Shown here piece after piece: positions 9,899-17,751 of a stretch of 64,000 nt of DNA; the first letter of the stretch is position 1, and every line of letters begins with the position of its first letter. The DNA is from Halomarina salina (GTDB lineage: Archaea > Halobacteriota > Halobacteria > Halobacteriales > Haloarculaceae). The stretch lies in assembly GCF_023074835.1 (NCBI RefSeq), contig NZ_JALLGW010000001.1:2294001-2358000 (forward strand), written 5' to 3'. Below the pieces are notes generated by a model. That model saw only the letters and a program-made list of their open reading frames with translations, was not told where the DNA came from and did not search any database. Made by a program: the position numbers and the translations under genes.

Positions 9899-11146
9899 AT
9901 GGACTTCGAACACGTCCGAGCGACCGACTCGGCCGTGGCCGACGCGCTGCTCGCGGAGCGCGAACGCCAGCGGAACTCCCTCGCGATGATCGCCAGCGAG
10001 AACCACGTCAGTAAGGCCGTCCTCGAAGCGCAGGGCTCGGCGCTGACGAACAAGTACGCCGAGGGTTACCCCGGCGAGCGCTACTACGCCGGCTGCGAAC
10101 ACGCCGACGAGGTCGAGGAACTCGCCATCGAGCGCGCGAAGGAGCTGTGGGGCGCGGAGCACGTCAACGTCCAGCCACACTCCGGCACGCAGGCGAACAT
10201 GGGCGTCTACCTCGCCATGCTCGACCCCGGCGACAAGATCCTCTCGCTCGACCTGACCCACGGCGGCCACCTCAGCCACGGTCACCCCGCGAACTTCACG
10301 GGCAAGACCTACGAGGTCGAGCAGTACGAGGTCGACCCCGACACGGGCTACGTCGACTACGACGCGCTCCACGACCACGCCGAGGAGTTCGACCCGGACA
10401 TCATCGTCTCGGGCTACTCCGCCTACCCGCGCGAAGTGGACTTCGAACGCGTACAGGAGGCCGCCGAGGCCGTCGACGCCTACCACCTCGCGGACATCGC
10501 TCACATCACCGGTCTCGTCGCGGCGGGCGTCCACGCCTCCCCGGTCGGCATCGCCGACTTCGTGACGGGCAGCACACACAAGACCATCCGCGCCGGTCGC
10601 GGCGGCATCATCATGACCGCCGAGGAGCACGCCGACGCCGTCGACGCGGCCGTCTTCCCCGGCGCGCAGGGCGGCCCGCTCATGCACAACATCGCCGGCA
10701 AGGCGGTCGGCTTCGAAGAGGCGCTCCAGCCCGAGTTCGGAGAGTACGCCCAGCAGGTCGTCGACAACGCGCGAGCGCTCGGCGCGCGACTGCAGGAGCA
10801 CGGCTTCTCGCTCGTCTCGGGCGGCACCGACACGCACCTCGTCCTCGTCGACCTGCGCGACTCCCACCCCGACACCACGGGCGGCGAGGCGGAGGACGCC
10901 CTGGAGGAGGTCGGCATCGTCCTCAACAAGAACACCGTCCCCGGCGAGACGCGCTCGCCGTTCAACCCCTCGGGCATCCGCGCGGGCACACCTGCCCTGA
11001 CGACCCGAGGGTTCGACGAAGCCGCCTGCGAGCAGGTGGCGGACATCATCTACCGCGTCGTCGACGACCACGACGACGAGGACGTGAAGGCAGAGGCGAG
11101 CGAGCAGGTCGACGCGCTCTGCGCCGACTTCCCGCTGTACGAGTAA
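9899..11146 (+). CDS. glyA: Serine hydroxymethyltransferase
   Basis: This 415-residue PLP enzyme of fold type I interconverts serine and glycine, transferring the one-carbon unit to a folate carrier. The start is ATG 9899, just before MDFEHVRATDSAVADALLAE. Visible signatures are SLAMIASENHVS near residue 27, EGYPGERYYAGC near 54, the HSGTQANMGVY cofactor-phosphate region, and FVTGSTHKTIRAGRGGIIM, which contains the Schiff-base lysine. Length matches archaeal and bacterial GlyA. It sits 555 bases upstream of folD on the same strand, with one small opposite-strand gene between, which groups one-carbon metabolism here. Confidence 0.97.
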   Translation: MDFEHVRATDSAVADALLAERERQRNSLAMIASENHVSKAVLEAQGSALTNKYAEGYPGERYYAGCEHADEVEELAIERAKELWGAEHVNVQPHSGTQANMGVYLAMLDPGDKILSLDLTHGGHLSHGHPANFTGKTYEVEQYEVDPDTGYVDYDALHDHAEEFDPDIIVSGYSAYPREVDFERVQEAAEAVDAYHLADIAHITGLVAAGVHASPVGIADFVTGSTHKTIRAGRGGIIMTAEEHADAVDAAVFPGAQGGPLMHNIAGKAVGFEEALQPEFGEYAQQVVDNARALGARLQEHGFSLVSGGTDTHLVLVDLRDSHPDTTGGEAEDALEEVGIVLNKNTVPGETRSPFNPSGIRAGTPALTTRGFDEAACEQVADIIYRVVDDHDDEDVKAEASEQVDALCADFPLYE

Positions 11147-11185
11147 CGCGGACCGCACGCAGTTCTCCGCCTCCAGTTCTTCGTT

Positions 11186-11530
11186 CTACCGTCGTCGCCG
11201 ATAGCGCATGTCCCGCTGGACGCCGCCCCAGATCTCGACGACCACGACCAGTATCGTCCCGCCGACGAGGAACACCGGCCACAGCCACGGGTCGACGAGC
11301 GCCAGCACGTCGAGGACGCCGTAGCCCTCCCGTTCGGACACCGCCAGCAGCGCCTCCTGCTCGACGACGAGCAGGTACGCCCCGACCAGCATCACCAGGC
11401 CCGTCACGACCTTCAGCCCCGTCCGAACCGGGCGGCCGAGTACCCGTCTCGTGTGGTAGGCAAGCGACCGCACGAACGGGACCCTGCGCATCGCCCCCCA
11501 GCCCCGACCCCTCGGCATACCCCGTGACAT
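11186..11530 (-). CDS. Small two-helix membrane protein, haloarchaeal, unknown function
   Basis: The 114-residue protein is read from ATG 11530, or from an internal ATG at 11518. It has an Arg-rich N-terminus and two hydrophobic segments, about residues 38-56 (VRTGLKVVTGLVMLVGAYLL) and 83-102 (LWPVFLVGGTILVVVVEIW). The tail is strongly basic (RDMRYRRRR). It is likely an inner-membrane protein with both ends cytoplasmic. It lies between glyA and folD on the opposite strand, so it is not part of a one-carbon operon. I do not recognise a family. Confidence 0.7.
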   Translation of the reverse strand: MSRGMPRGRGWGAMRRVPFVRSLAYHTRRVLGRPVRTGLKVVTGLVMLVGAYLLVVEQEALLAVSEREGYGVLDVLALVDPWLWPVFLVGGTILVVVVEIWGGVQRDMRYRRRR

Positions 11531-11701
11531 GGTACCGTAAGGCGCGCCGTCACGATAGTCGTACCTGTCGGCGAGAGTTCGTCGTTCACGGGACCAGTTC
11601 GGCCGTGACACCACCACGTTCGTGGATACAAACCACGGGTCGTGGGCCGATGTGTACACGTACCCGAGCGTTGAAGGTTCCACGCGTTCGCCGTTCGGGT
11701 A

Positions 11702-12595
11702 ATGACGGACATCATCGACGGCAACGCGGTCGCAACAGATGTCAGGGAGGGCCTCGGCGACGCCATCGAGACGCTCTCCGAGGCGGGTCACACGCCCGGT
11801 CTCGCGACCGTCCTGATGAGCGACGACCCGGCCAGCGAGACGTACGTCTCGATGAAACAGCGCGACTGCGAGGAGGTCGGCATCGAGAGCCACCACGTCG
11901 AACTCGACCCCGACGCACCGGCCGACGAACTGTACGACACCGTCGAGGACCTGAACGCCGACGACGCGATTCACGGCATCCTCGTCCAGATGCCGGTCCC
12001 GGACCACGTCGACACGCGCCGCGTCCTCCGCTCGGTGCGTCCCGAGAAGGACGTGGACGGGTTCCACCCCGAGAACGTCGGTCGACTGGTCGCCGGGAAC
12101 GAGCGCTTCAAGCCGTGTACCCCCCACGGCATCCAGAAGCTCTTCGACGCCTACGACGTGGAGACGGAGGGCGCGGAGGCCGTCGTCGTCGGCCGTTCGG
12201 ACATCGTCGGCAAGCCGATGGCCAACCTGTTCATCCAGAAGGCCCCGTTCGGGAACGCGACGACGACGGTCTGTCACTCCCGAACGAAGGACCTCGCGGC
12301 GCACACACGCGAGGCCGACATCGTCGTCGCCGCCGCGGGCGTCCCCGGGTTCGTCACCGGCGACATGCTCGAGGAGGGCGCGACGGTCGTCGACGTCGGC
12401 ATCAACCGGGTGGATGCGGACACCGAGAAGGGGTACGAACTGGTCGGCGACGTCGAGTACGAGAGCGCGGAAGAGGTGGCCGGCGCTATCACGCCGGTTC
12501 CCGGCGGCGTCGGCCCGATGACCCGCGCGATGCTGCTCTGGAACACGGTCAAGGCCGCCAGCGAGCAGACCGGCGTCGACGTTACGCTGCCGTGA
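11702..12595 (+). CDS. folD: Methylenetetrahydrofolate dehydrogenase/cyclohydrolase
   Basis: The 297-residue bifunctional enzyme oxidises methylene-tetrahydrofolate to methenyl- and then formyl-tetrahydrofolate. It begins MTDIIDGNAVATDVREGL. It carries YVSMKQRDCEEVGI with the catalytic Lys, the Rossmann motif VVVGRSDIVGKPMANLF, and the C-terminal PGGVGPMTRAMLLWNT signature. Together with glyA upstream this supplies one-carbon units for purines and methionine. Its TGA overlaps the GTG of the NUDIX gene (GTGA), so the two are probably co-transcribed. Confidence 0.96.
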   Translation: MTDIIDGNAVATDVREGLGDAIETLSEAGHTPGLATVLMSDDPASETYVSMKQRDCEEVGIESHHVELDPDAPADELYDTVEDLNADDAIHGILVQMPVPDHVDTRRVLRSVRPEKDVDGFHPENVGRLVAGNERFKPCTPHGIQKLFDAYDVETEGAEAVVVGRSDIVGKPMANLFIQKAPFGNATTTVCHSRTKDLAAHTREADIVVAAAGVPGFVTGDMLEEGATVVDVGINRVDADTEKGYELVGDVEYESAEEVAGAITPVPGGVGPMTRAMLLWNTVKAASEQTGVDVTLP

Positions 12596-13158
12596 GCGAC
12601 GGCGCGCAGCGGGACGCGACGGTCGACGTGGACGAATCGATAGACGACCGGATCCTCTCGCCCGACGCACTCGCCGCCCGGTACGGCGACGTGGTTCGGC
12701 GGTCGAACCGCATCGAACTCCCGGCCGAGCAGTGGGACGGACTCGCCACCGACGAGGGCCGGTGGGGCGTCGGTGCGCTGGTGGCCCGCGACGGGCACGC
12801 GCTGCTCGTCCGCGAGGGGTCGAAGGCGAGCGACTGGGTGCTGCCGGGCGGGAAACTCGAACCCGACGAGCGTCACGCCGAGGGGGCGGCCCGCGAGGTC
12901 GAGGAGGAGACTGGTATCGCCGTCACCGTCGACACGCTACTGGCCGTCTCCGAACAGACGTTCGTCGAGGCGGGTGGCGAGCGAGAGTTCGAGTTCTCGT
13001 TCGCGACGTTCGGGGCGACGCCCGTCGCCGAGGGTCGTCCCACACCTGCCGAGGAACCGGGGCTCGCCGACGAGGACATCGTCGAGGTGCGGTGGCACGA
13101 GACGCCTCCGGACGACGCGTTCGACAGGGCGCTACTCGTCGACCTCATGGACTGGTGA
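12592..13158 (+). CDS. NUDIX hydrolase
   Basis: The 188-residue protein starts at GTG 12592, overlapping the stop of folD by four bases. A complete NUDIX box runs from GGKLEPDE to REVEEETGI (residues of about 85-107), with the Glu residues that bind Mg. The first 50 residues form an extra N-terminal segment (SPDALAARYGDVVRRSNRIE). The substrate is probably a nucleoside diphosphate derivative, but its class cannot be told. Translational coupling to folD suggests a role in nucleotide or cofactor clean-up, although haloarchaeal gene order can be coincidental. The preceding amino-acid stretch in this frame is a shadow of folD. Confidence 0.9.
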   Translation: MSDGAQRDATVDVDESIDDRILSPDALAARYGDVVRRSNRIELPAEQWDGLATDEGRWGVGALVARDGHALLVREGSKASDWVLPGGKLEPDERHAEGAAREVEEETGIAVTVDTLLAVSEQTFVEAGGEREFEFSFATFGATPVAEGRPTPAEEPGLADEDIVEVRWHETPPDDAFDRALLVDLMDW

Positions 13159-13185
13159 GGCGCGCGGAAGGACCGTAGCGCTGCT

Positions 13186-13863
13186 CTACTGGCTCGACGA
13201 GCGCTGGGGGAGCTTCGGGATGAGCCACGAGAGGAAGGCGTCGGTCGAGCGCGTCTGGAGCCACACCCGTCCCTCGCCGGTGAACTCGGCGACCAGTCCC
13301 TCGCCGCTCGTGAGCGTCGACTTCAGCCCGCCGACGCGCCGCACGGTGAAGTCGACGCCCTCCTCGAACGCGACGATGTGGCCCGTGTCGACGACGAACG
13401 GCTCCGACGAGCGGACGTCGACGGGTCGAATCGCGCCGTAGCTCGACATGAACAGCGGGCCGACGCCCGCGCATCGCAGGAGGAACAGCCCCTCGCTCCC
13501 GAAGAACGTCCGGGCGCCGCCGAACTCGGTGTCGACGTCGATGTCCGGCGTCGCGGCGATGTACGACCCCGACTGGACGTAGACGGTGCCGTCGACGGGG
13601 TGGTGCTCGATGTCGCCCGCCAGCGGCGGCGCGAACGACACCTCGCCGGCCTCGCGCGCCGTGAACGTGTTCTGGAAGAAGCTCTCGCCCCCCATCACGC
13701 TCCGGCGGAGCGAACTGAGGAAGCCGCCGGTCGCGTTCGTCTCCATCTCGATGCCCGCCGTGTGACTCACCATCGCGCCAGACTCGGCGCGAATCTGCTC
13801 GCCCGCGTCGAGCGAGACGGTCAACAGCGAGTCGGAGGGGCGGTGGTCGATCTCGTACTCCAT
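13186..13863 (-). CDS. AIM24 / TIGR00266 family protein
   Basis: The 225-residue protein starts at ATG 13863 (MEYEIDHRPSDSLLTV). It shows the AIM24 features: GEQIRAESGAMVSHTAGIEM near residue 21, GGFLSSLRRSVMGGESFFQNTF near 46, then repeated beta strands with many Gly turns. These are beta-helix-like proteins of unknown biochemical role; the yeast member is mitochondrial. Haloarchaeal genomes commonly carry one or more. It converges on the NUDIX gene, with 27 bases between the stops. No metal or catalytic residues are evident. Confidence 0.9.
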   Translation of the reverse strand: MEYEIDHRPSDSLLTVSLDAGEQIRAESGAMVSHTAGIEMETNATGGFLSSLRRSVMGGESFFQNTFTAREAGEVSFAPPLAGDIEHHPVDGTVYVQSGSYIAATPDIDVDTEFGGARTFFGSEGLFLLRCAGVGPLFMSSYGAIRPVDVRSSEPFVVDTGHIVAFEEGVDFTVRRVGGLKSTLTSGEGLVAEFTGEGRVWLQTRSTDAFLSWLIPKLPQRSSSQ

Positions 13864-13980
13864 GGCAGGGTGAGCGAGCGAGACGAGATAACGGCTCCTG
13901 CTGGTGAGCGGGACTGTACCGATTCAGCGACATCGCCGGTCGGGCGTCGAAATTCGTTCGGTCGCAGTGGGTGTCGCGCG

Positions 13981-14688
13981 TCAGTCGATGTCGGCCAGTC
14001 GCCCCTTCGCCGTCGCCAGCGCGCCCTCGTCGCCCTCCCGGAGGTAGTCGCCGATGTCCTGCGTGGCGCGGACGAGGCGCTCGCTGTCGGCGGGCGACAC
14101 CTCGCCGTCGAGGGCCTCGAACCGCCGGACGTGCTCGGCGATGCTCTGGAGGACGCCGTTCGCCGCGTCGTCCGGGTGGTCGTCGAGCCACGTCCTGAGG
14201 TCGCTGCGGTAGTCGGAGACGGCCTTGGCGTACGCGAGCGCACGGGGCGAGCGCAGCGAGTCGGGGACGTCGCTCGGTCCCGGGCGGTCGTCCAGATCGG
14301 CCCCGCGGAGGAGCGAGAGGAGGTACAGCTCCTCGGCGTCGCTCACCCGCATCGACCGGTCGAGCGAGCGACTGACGGCGGCCAGTTCGGCCGCGGCGAG
14401 GTAGGTGTCGGAGAGCGGTCGCAGTTCGCCAGCGTGGATGAACCCCGACTGCCGGACGAACTCGCGGCAGGCCTCGGCGGCGTCGCTCGCCGCGTCGAGC
14501 AGGTCGTCGTCGACGCGGTTGCGCGCGTCCGTCAGGTCGAGGCGCACGGCAGAGTCCGTGTGTTCGGTGCGGTCGTCGACGCCGGTGCTCCGGAGACTGC
14601 CACAGTCGGGGCAGGCCACCTCGCCCGTCTCGTAGTACGACCACCGGTGGCCACAGTCCGCGCACTCGCGGCGACCACGAATCTTCAT
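13981..14688 (-). CDS. Zinc-ribbon haloarchaeal protein (DUF7117-like)
   Basis: The 235-residue protein starts at ATG 14688. The N-terminal 35 residues form a zinc ribbon with two CxxC knuckles (ECADCGHRW and ACPDCGSLR), resembling TFIIB/rubredoxin-type ribbons. The rest is almost entirely helical and acidic, rich in Asp and Ala, with no further motif. From memory this matches a haloarchaea-only family (DUF7117). A nucleic-acid or protein adaptor role is possible but unsupported. It is divergent from the frameshifted gene at 14835. Confidence 0.78.
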   Translation of the reverse strand: MKIRGRRECADCGHRWSYYETGEVACPDCGSLRSTGVDDRTEHTDSAVRLDLTDARNRVDDDLLDAASDAAEACREFVRQSGFIHAGELRPLSDTYLAAAELAAVSRSLDRSMRVSDAEELYLLSLLRGADLDDRPGPSDVPDSLRSPRALAYAKAVSDYRSDLRTWLDDHPDDAANGVLQSIAEHVRRFEALDGEVSPADSERLVRATQDIGDYLREGDEGALATAKGRLADID

Positions 14689-14801
14689 ACCGGTGTTCGG
14701 ACCCGCGACGGCAAAACCGTGGGTGTTCGTCGAGGCGTTCGCTCGGGTGGCCGCCCTCGGTGGGCTCCGGTTCGACAGGTCCGCCTGCCCGACCGGCGGG
14801 G

Positions 14802-14808
14802 TTTATGG
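14802..14808 (+). promoter_or_regulatory. TATA-like box before the gene at 14835
   Basis: TTTATGG is centred 30 bases upstream of ATG 14835. This is the right place for a leaderless transcript starting at or near that ATG. It supports 14835 as the original start even though the reading frame from there is short. Confidence 0.55.
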
Positions 14809-14834
14809 TGGTGGCTACCAACGGACGAACCGTA

Positions 14835-15453
14835 ATGGCACAAGTAGGCCTCCCCGAGGCAGCCGAGGATAGAGGAAGTCGCCGCAAGGCGGCTGGTCGA
14901 GAAATTCTCCGACTCCGATAGTCCTCTCCCCCCGTACACGGTAACCAGTCGAACCGAGGCTTCTGCGACGACAGACCAGACAGCGAATAGCGACGCGACC
15001 ACGTCTCCGGACGACGATACGGGGACTGCTCGCGACGACCCGGTCGGCGTCGGCGTCGACGGCGTCGACGTGACGCTCGCGGTCGGCGAGGACCGCCACG
15101 CACTCTCGCACGCCGAGGCCCGTCGGTTGCGGGCCGCACTCGACGACGCGCTCTATCAGGTCCACGAGTTCACCCACACGACGGGCGAACACCGACCGGA
15201 CGGGAGCTACGTCGTCGCGCGTCGTCGCGCGTCGTCGTCGGGTCACCGGAAGGTGTTCGCCGACGTGAGCGACGTCGAGGCGTGCTACGAGGCGCTCCCC
15301 GAGGAGTTCACCGCCGACGACGTGACCTGCGCGTCCGGCGGGCGTCGCCACATGCTCGTCTGGCACTTCGCCGAGCATCCGGGGTACGACTGCGAGGTCG
15401 TGTCGCGACAACCGCTGACGGCGAGGAAGGGGGTAGACCAGACCGCGGAGTGA
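14835..15453 (+). pseudogene. Conserved haloarchaeal protein gene, apparently frameshifted near its start
   Basis: From ATG 14835 the frame gives MAQVGLPEAAE and closes at a TAG after 29 codons. If one base, the G at 14868, is skipped, reading passes into a frame (IEEVAARRLVEKFSDSD, then PPYTVTSRTEAS) that is open to the stop at 15453 and looks protein-like throughout. That frame has no ATG, GTG or TTG between its upstream TAG (14845) and GTG 15070. A TATA-like box lies 30 bases before ATG 14835. The most economical reading is one gene of about 205 codons with a one-base insertion. Alternatives are a sequencing error, a shorter protein of 127 residues from GTG 15070, or recoding. I do not recognise the family. 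The C-terminal half (ALSHAEARRLRAALDDALY and GGRRHMLVWHFAEHPGYDCE) is a compact alpha/beta domain. Confidence 0.65.
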
Positions 15454-15556
15454 GAGCGTGGACCGAGCGGATTGCGGAGTGACAGGCAGACGAAGGAGTG
15501 ACCGAGCGGACTGCCGCCACCGCCGCCACTTTCTCGGAGGCGTCCGTCCCGAGACC

Positions 15557-16483
15557 ATGCAGCCACGGCCGAGTACGTTCTCCATCGTCGCACGGGACCC
15601 CGAGACGGACGCCGTCGGCGTCGCCGTCCAGTCGAAGTTCGTCGGCGTCGGCGCAGTCGTCCCGTTCGTCGCCGCCGACGCGGGCGGCATCGCCACACAG
15701 AGCTTCGCGAACGTCGCGTACGGACCGGACGGCCTCGACCTCCTGCGCGAGGGCCACGACGCCGAGACGGTCCTCGACCGCCTCACGAGCGACGACGAGG
15801 ACGCTCCCTCGCGACAGGTCGGCGTCGTCGGGACCGACGGCTCCGTCGCGGCGTTCACGGGCGAGGAGTGCTTCGACTACGCGAGCGACCGGCAGGGCGA
15901 CCACTACACGGTCCAGGGGAACATCCTGGAGAACGAGGAGACGCTCGACGCGATGGCCGAGACGTTCGAGTCGACCGAGGGCGGCCTCCCGGAGCGGCTC
16001 ATCGCGGCGCTCCACGCGGGCAACGACGCGGGCGGCGACAAGCGTGGCGAGCAGTCGGCCGCGCTCTACATCGCCAAGCCGGAGGGCGGCTACGACGGGA
16101 ACAACGACCGCTGGGTCGACGTGCGCGTCGACGACCACGCCCACCCCATCGACGAACTCGAACGCGTGTTCAAGATCTACGACGTGACGCTGCTCGCTCG
16201 GGAGGAACCCGACGACACGCGCGAACTGTCGGGGGAGACGGCTCGCGAGGTGCTGGAGACGCTCGCCGCGATGGACCTCTACGACGAGGAGCCTGGCGAC
16301 TCGTTCGGCGAGTCCGAGCGCGACGCCCTGGAGGCGTTCCGCGGCCTGAACAACTTCGAGAACCACTCCGTCGCCGTGCTGGAGGACGCGCTCGCCCGTG
16401 GCTGGGACGACGCCGAGGGCGACGGCGAGGACCGGCTGGTCGACGCCATCTGGCACGGGCTCTCGCGACTCGACCGCGTCTGA
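15557..16483 (+). CDS. DUF1028 family protein (Ntn-hydrolase-like)
   Basis: The 308-residue protein starts at ATG 15557. Residues 5-200 match DUF1028: the TFSIVARDPETDAVGVAVQS opening, GGIATQSFANVAYGPDGLDLL, VGVVGTDGSVAAFTG, HYTVQGNIL and a GGDKRGEQSAALYI stretch. DUF1028 proteins have an Ntn-hydrolase-like fold, but in most cases no proven activity. The last 100 residues form an acidic helical region found in longer family members. It stands alone, 104 bases after the previous gene. A peptidase or amidase role is plausible but not shown by visible catalytic residues. Confidence 0.9.
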   Translation: MQPRPSTFSIVARDPETDAVGVAVQSKFVGVGAVVPFVAADAGGIATQSFANVAYGPDGLDLLREGHDAETVLDRLTSDDEDAPSRQVGVVGTDGSVAAFTGEECFDYASDRQGDHYTVQGNILENEETLDAMAETFESTEGGLPERLIAALHAGNDAGGDKRGEQSAALYIAKPEGGYDGNNDRWVDVRVDDHAHPIDELERVFKIYDVTLLAREEPDDTRELSGETAREVLETLAAMDLYDEEPGDSFGESERDALEAFRGLNNFENHSVAVLEDALARGWDDAEGDGEDRLVDAIWHGLSRLDRV

Positions 16484-16580
16484 GTGGTCGAGCGTCGGAC
16501 GGCTCTTGGGAAGTCGTCGCTCGACGCTCGGACCACCTGCCTGCCACGGACCTTTGGTGACGGCGCTCCTACGGTGGCCC

Positions 16581-16727
16581 ATGCGTGACGAAGAGGAGGT
16601 CCGAGAACAGTACGAGTTCCTCAAAGAGCATCTGGAGAGCGAGGACATGCGCCACGAGGGCGTCAGGGAGATGTTCACCTACTACAAGCGGGCCATCGGC
16701 TGGGTGCTGGAGGAGGAGCACATCTGA
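16581..16727 (+). CDS. 48-residue acidic helical protein
   Basis: A short frame from ATG 16581 encodes 48 residues, almost all predicted helix (MRDEEEVREQYEFLKEHLE, then a VREMFTYYKRAIGWVLEEEHI tail). Third-position GC bias is strong and the composition is typical of haloarchaeal proteins, which supports a real gene. The function is unknown. It is followed within 15 bases by the promoter of the candidate RNA gene. Confidence 0.65.
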   Translation: MRDEEEVREQYEFLKEHLESEDMRHEGVREMFTYYKRAIGWVLEEEHI

Positions 16728-16741
16728 GGGTGGTCGGTAGG

Positions 16742-16747
16742 TTTATA
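16742..16747 (+). promoter_or_regulatory. TATA box of the candidate small RNA gene
   Basis: TTTATA lies inside a short inverted repeat (AGGT-TTAT-ACCT, 16739-16750), 24-30 bases before the start of the two-hairpin transcript proposed at about 16768. No protein start follows at leaderless spacing. Confidence 0.55.
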
Positions 16748-16767
16748 CCTCTGTAGGGGTTTGTAAC

Positions 16768-16862
16768 AGTTGACGCTTCGCTTGGAGGGCCGAAGCGTCA
16801 GCGGGGACCAATTTCAGGGCGGCGGGCCCGGCCGTGTTTTCGGCTCGGCCCGCTTTCCTTTC
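16768..16862 (+). ncRNA. Candidate structured small RNA of about 95 nt, two hairpins
   Basis: Downstream of a TATA box there is no open frame but two strong hairpins. The first is a perfect 10-base-pair stem (TGACGCTTCG at 16771-16780 with CGAAGCGTCA at 16791-16800) and a 10-base loop, CTTGGAGGGC, that exposes GGAGG. The second is 7 base pairs (16822-16828 with 16847-16853), a small internal loop, then 4 base pairs (16831-16834 with 16841-16844) and a 6-base loop. A pyrimidine/T-rich run (CTTTCCTTTCCT) follows and would serve as an archaeal terminator. I could not match it to SRP RNA, RNase P RNA, H/ACA or C/D guides. The first hairpin might alternatively be the 3' end of the preceding small gene. 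Confidence 0.6.
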
Positions 16863-16993
16863 CTACTCATCGCATACGTAGCGCGTCGCTTCTGACCGTA
16901 CACGCGACAGTCACCGTCGAGCGACCGGTTCGTCAGACGCTATCCGAGGCTCCTCTGTGTGACCGGTGAAAAGACGGACCGACTGGAGGGTCG

Positions 16994-17272
16994 TTACTCG
17001 ACGCTGAACTCGCCGCTCTCCTCGCCACCCTCCTGGCCCTCGTCCCACTCCAGTTCGAACTCGATGCTGAGTTCGGGTGCGCCGGACCCGGTCTCTCGCT
17101 CGGCCTTCACCTCGAACGTCGGCCGGGCGGGCACGTCGAGCGTCACCGACTCGCTCCCAGCCGAGAGGCTGACCGGCTCGCCGGACTCGAGTTTGTCCGC
17201 CACCGCGCGGAGGTGGTCTGCGATCGCTGCACGGTCGAGGCGCGTCTCCGATTTGAACAGCACTTCTTCCAT
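16994..17272 (-). CDS. amphi-Trp domain protein
   Basis: The 92-residue protein is read from ATG 17272 (MEEVLFKSETRLDRAAIADHL). It matches the haloarchaeal amphi-Trp family: a helix, an ESGEPVSLSAGSESVTLDVP strand pair, FEVKAERET, then an ELSIEFELEWDEG strand with Trp. The family's role is unknown. The start at 17272 is preferred over an in-frame ATG 15 bases upstream because family members begin with the MEEVLFKSE-like segment. The C-terminus is very acidic. No operon partner. Confidence 0.82.
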   Translation of the reverse strand: MEEVLFKSETRLDRAAIADHLRAVADKLESGEPVSLSAGSESVTLDVPARPTFEVKAERETGSGAPELSIEFELEWDEGQEGGEESGEFSVE

Positions 17273-17427
17273 ACCCTCTGTACACATCGGGGAGGAGATA
17301 AGTCGGTCGCTCGTCCGCCGCTTCGCTGCGAGGTGATTAGAAACTGGTATAAGGTACGGCCCGGAACGTCGACCGTACCGGCCAGTTTCGGCCGTTCTCG
17401 AACTCCTGCTACCCGGAGGCCGACATG

Positions 17428-17433
17428 TTTATA
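17428..17433 (+). promoter_or_regulatory. TATA box of the PadR-family gene
   Basis: TTTATA lies 31-36 bases before the ATG at 17464 in a locally AT-rich stretch. The short leader (CCATGATAGTTTTTAGAAG) contains no clear ribosome-binding site. The AT-rich gap may also hold an operator for the regulator itself, but I see no strict palindrome. Confidence 0.6.
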
Positions 17434-17463
17434 CATCCCTCCATGATAGTTTTTAGAAGACAC

Positions 17464-17751
17464 ATGTACGACCTGACCGGATTCCAACGTGACCTGCTGT
17501 ACGTCATCTCAGGACACGAGAAGCCCCACGGCCTCGCCATCAAGGAGGAACTCGAGGAGTACTACGAGAAGGAGATTCACCACGGTCGACTCTACCCCAA
17601 CCTCGACACGCTCGTCGAGAAGGCCCTCATCGAGAAGGGCGAACAGGACCGTCGGACGAACTTCTACACGATGACCGCCCGCGGCCGCCGGGAACTTGAA
17701 GCACGCCGCGAGTGGGAAGCGCAGTACGTCGACGTCGATATCGACGCCTAG
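17464..17751 (+). CDS. PadR-family winged-helix regulator
   Basis: The 95-residue protein starts at ATG 17464. It consists almost entirely of a PadR-type winged helix: LTGFQRDLLYVISGHEKPHGLAI, an acidic EELEEYYEKEI helix, HHGRLYPNLDTLVEKALIEK (recognition region) and a wing with GEQDRRTNFYTMT. The usual PadR C-terminal dimerisation helices are nearly absent, so it is the short haloarchaeal type. It probably binds DNA as a dimer. Its last four bases overlap the end of the convergent transporter-like gene. The target is unknown and may be its own promoter. Confidence 0.88.
   Translation: MYDLTGFQRDLLYVISGHEKPHGLAIKEELEEYYEKEIHHGRLYPNLDTLVEKALIEKGEQDRRTNFYTMTARGRRELEARREWEAQYVDVDIDA

Noticed and set aside
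10147-13158. Very long open frame of about 1000 codons on the plus strand
   Set aside because: Most of it (before about 12590) is an Arg/Pro/Gly-rich shadow of glyA and folD in another frame. Only the 3' end, from GTG 12592, is the real NUDIX gene.
15213-15242. Tandem GTCGTCGCGC repeat
   Set aside because: It is a two-copy in-frame repetition of Val-Ala-Arg-type codons inside a coding frame, too short for a repeat array or CRISPR.
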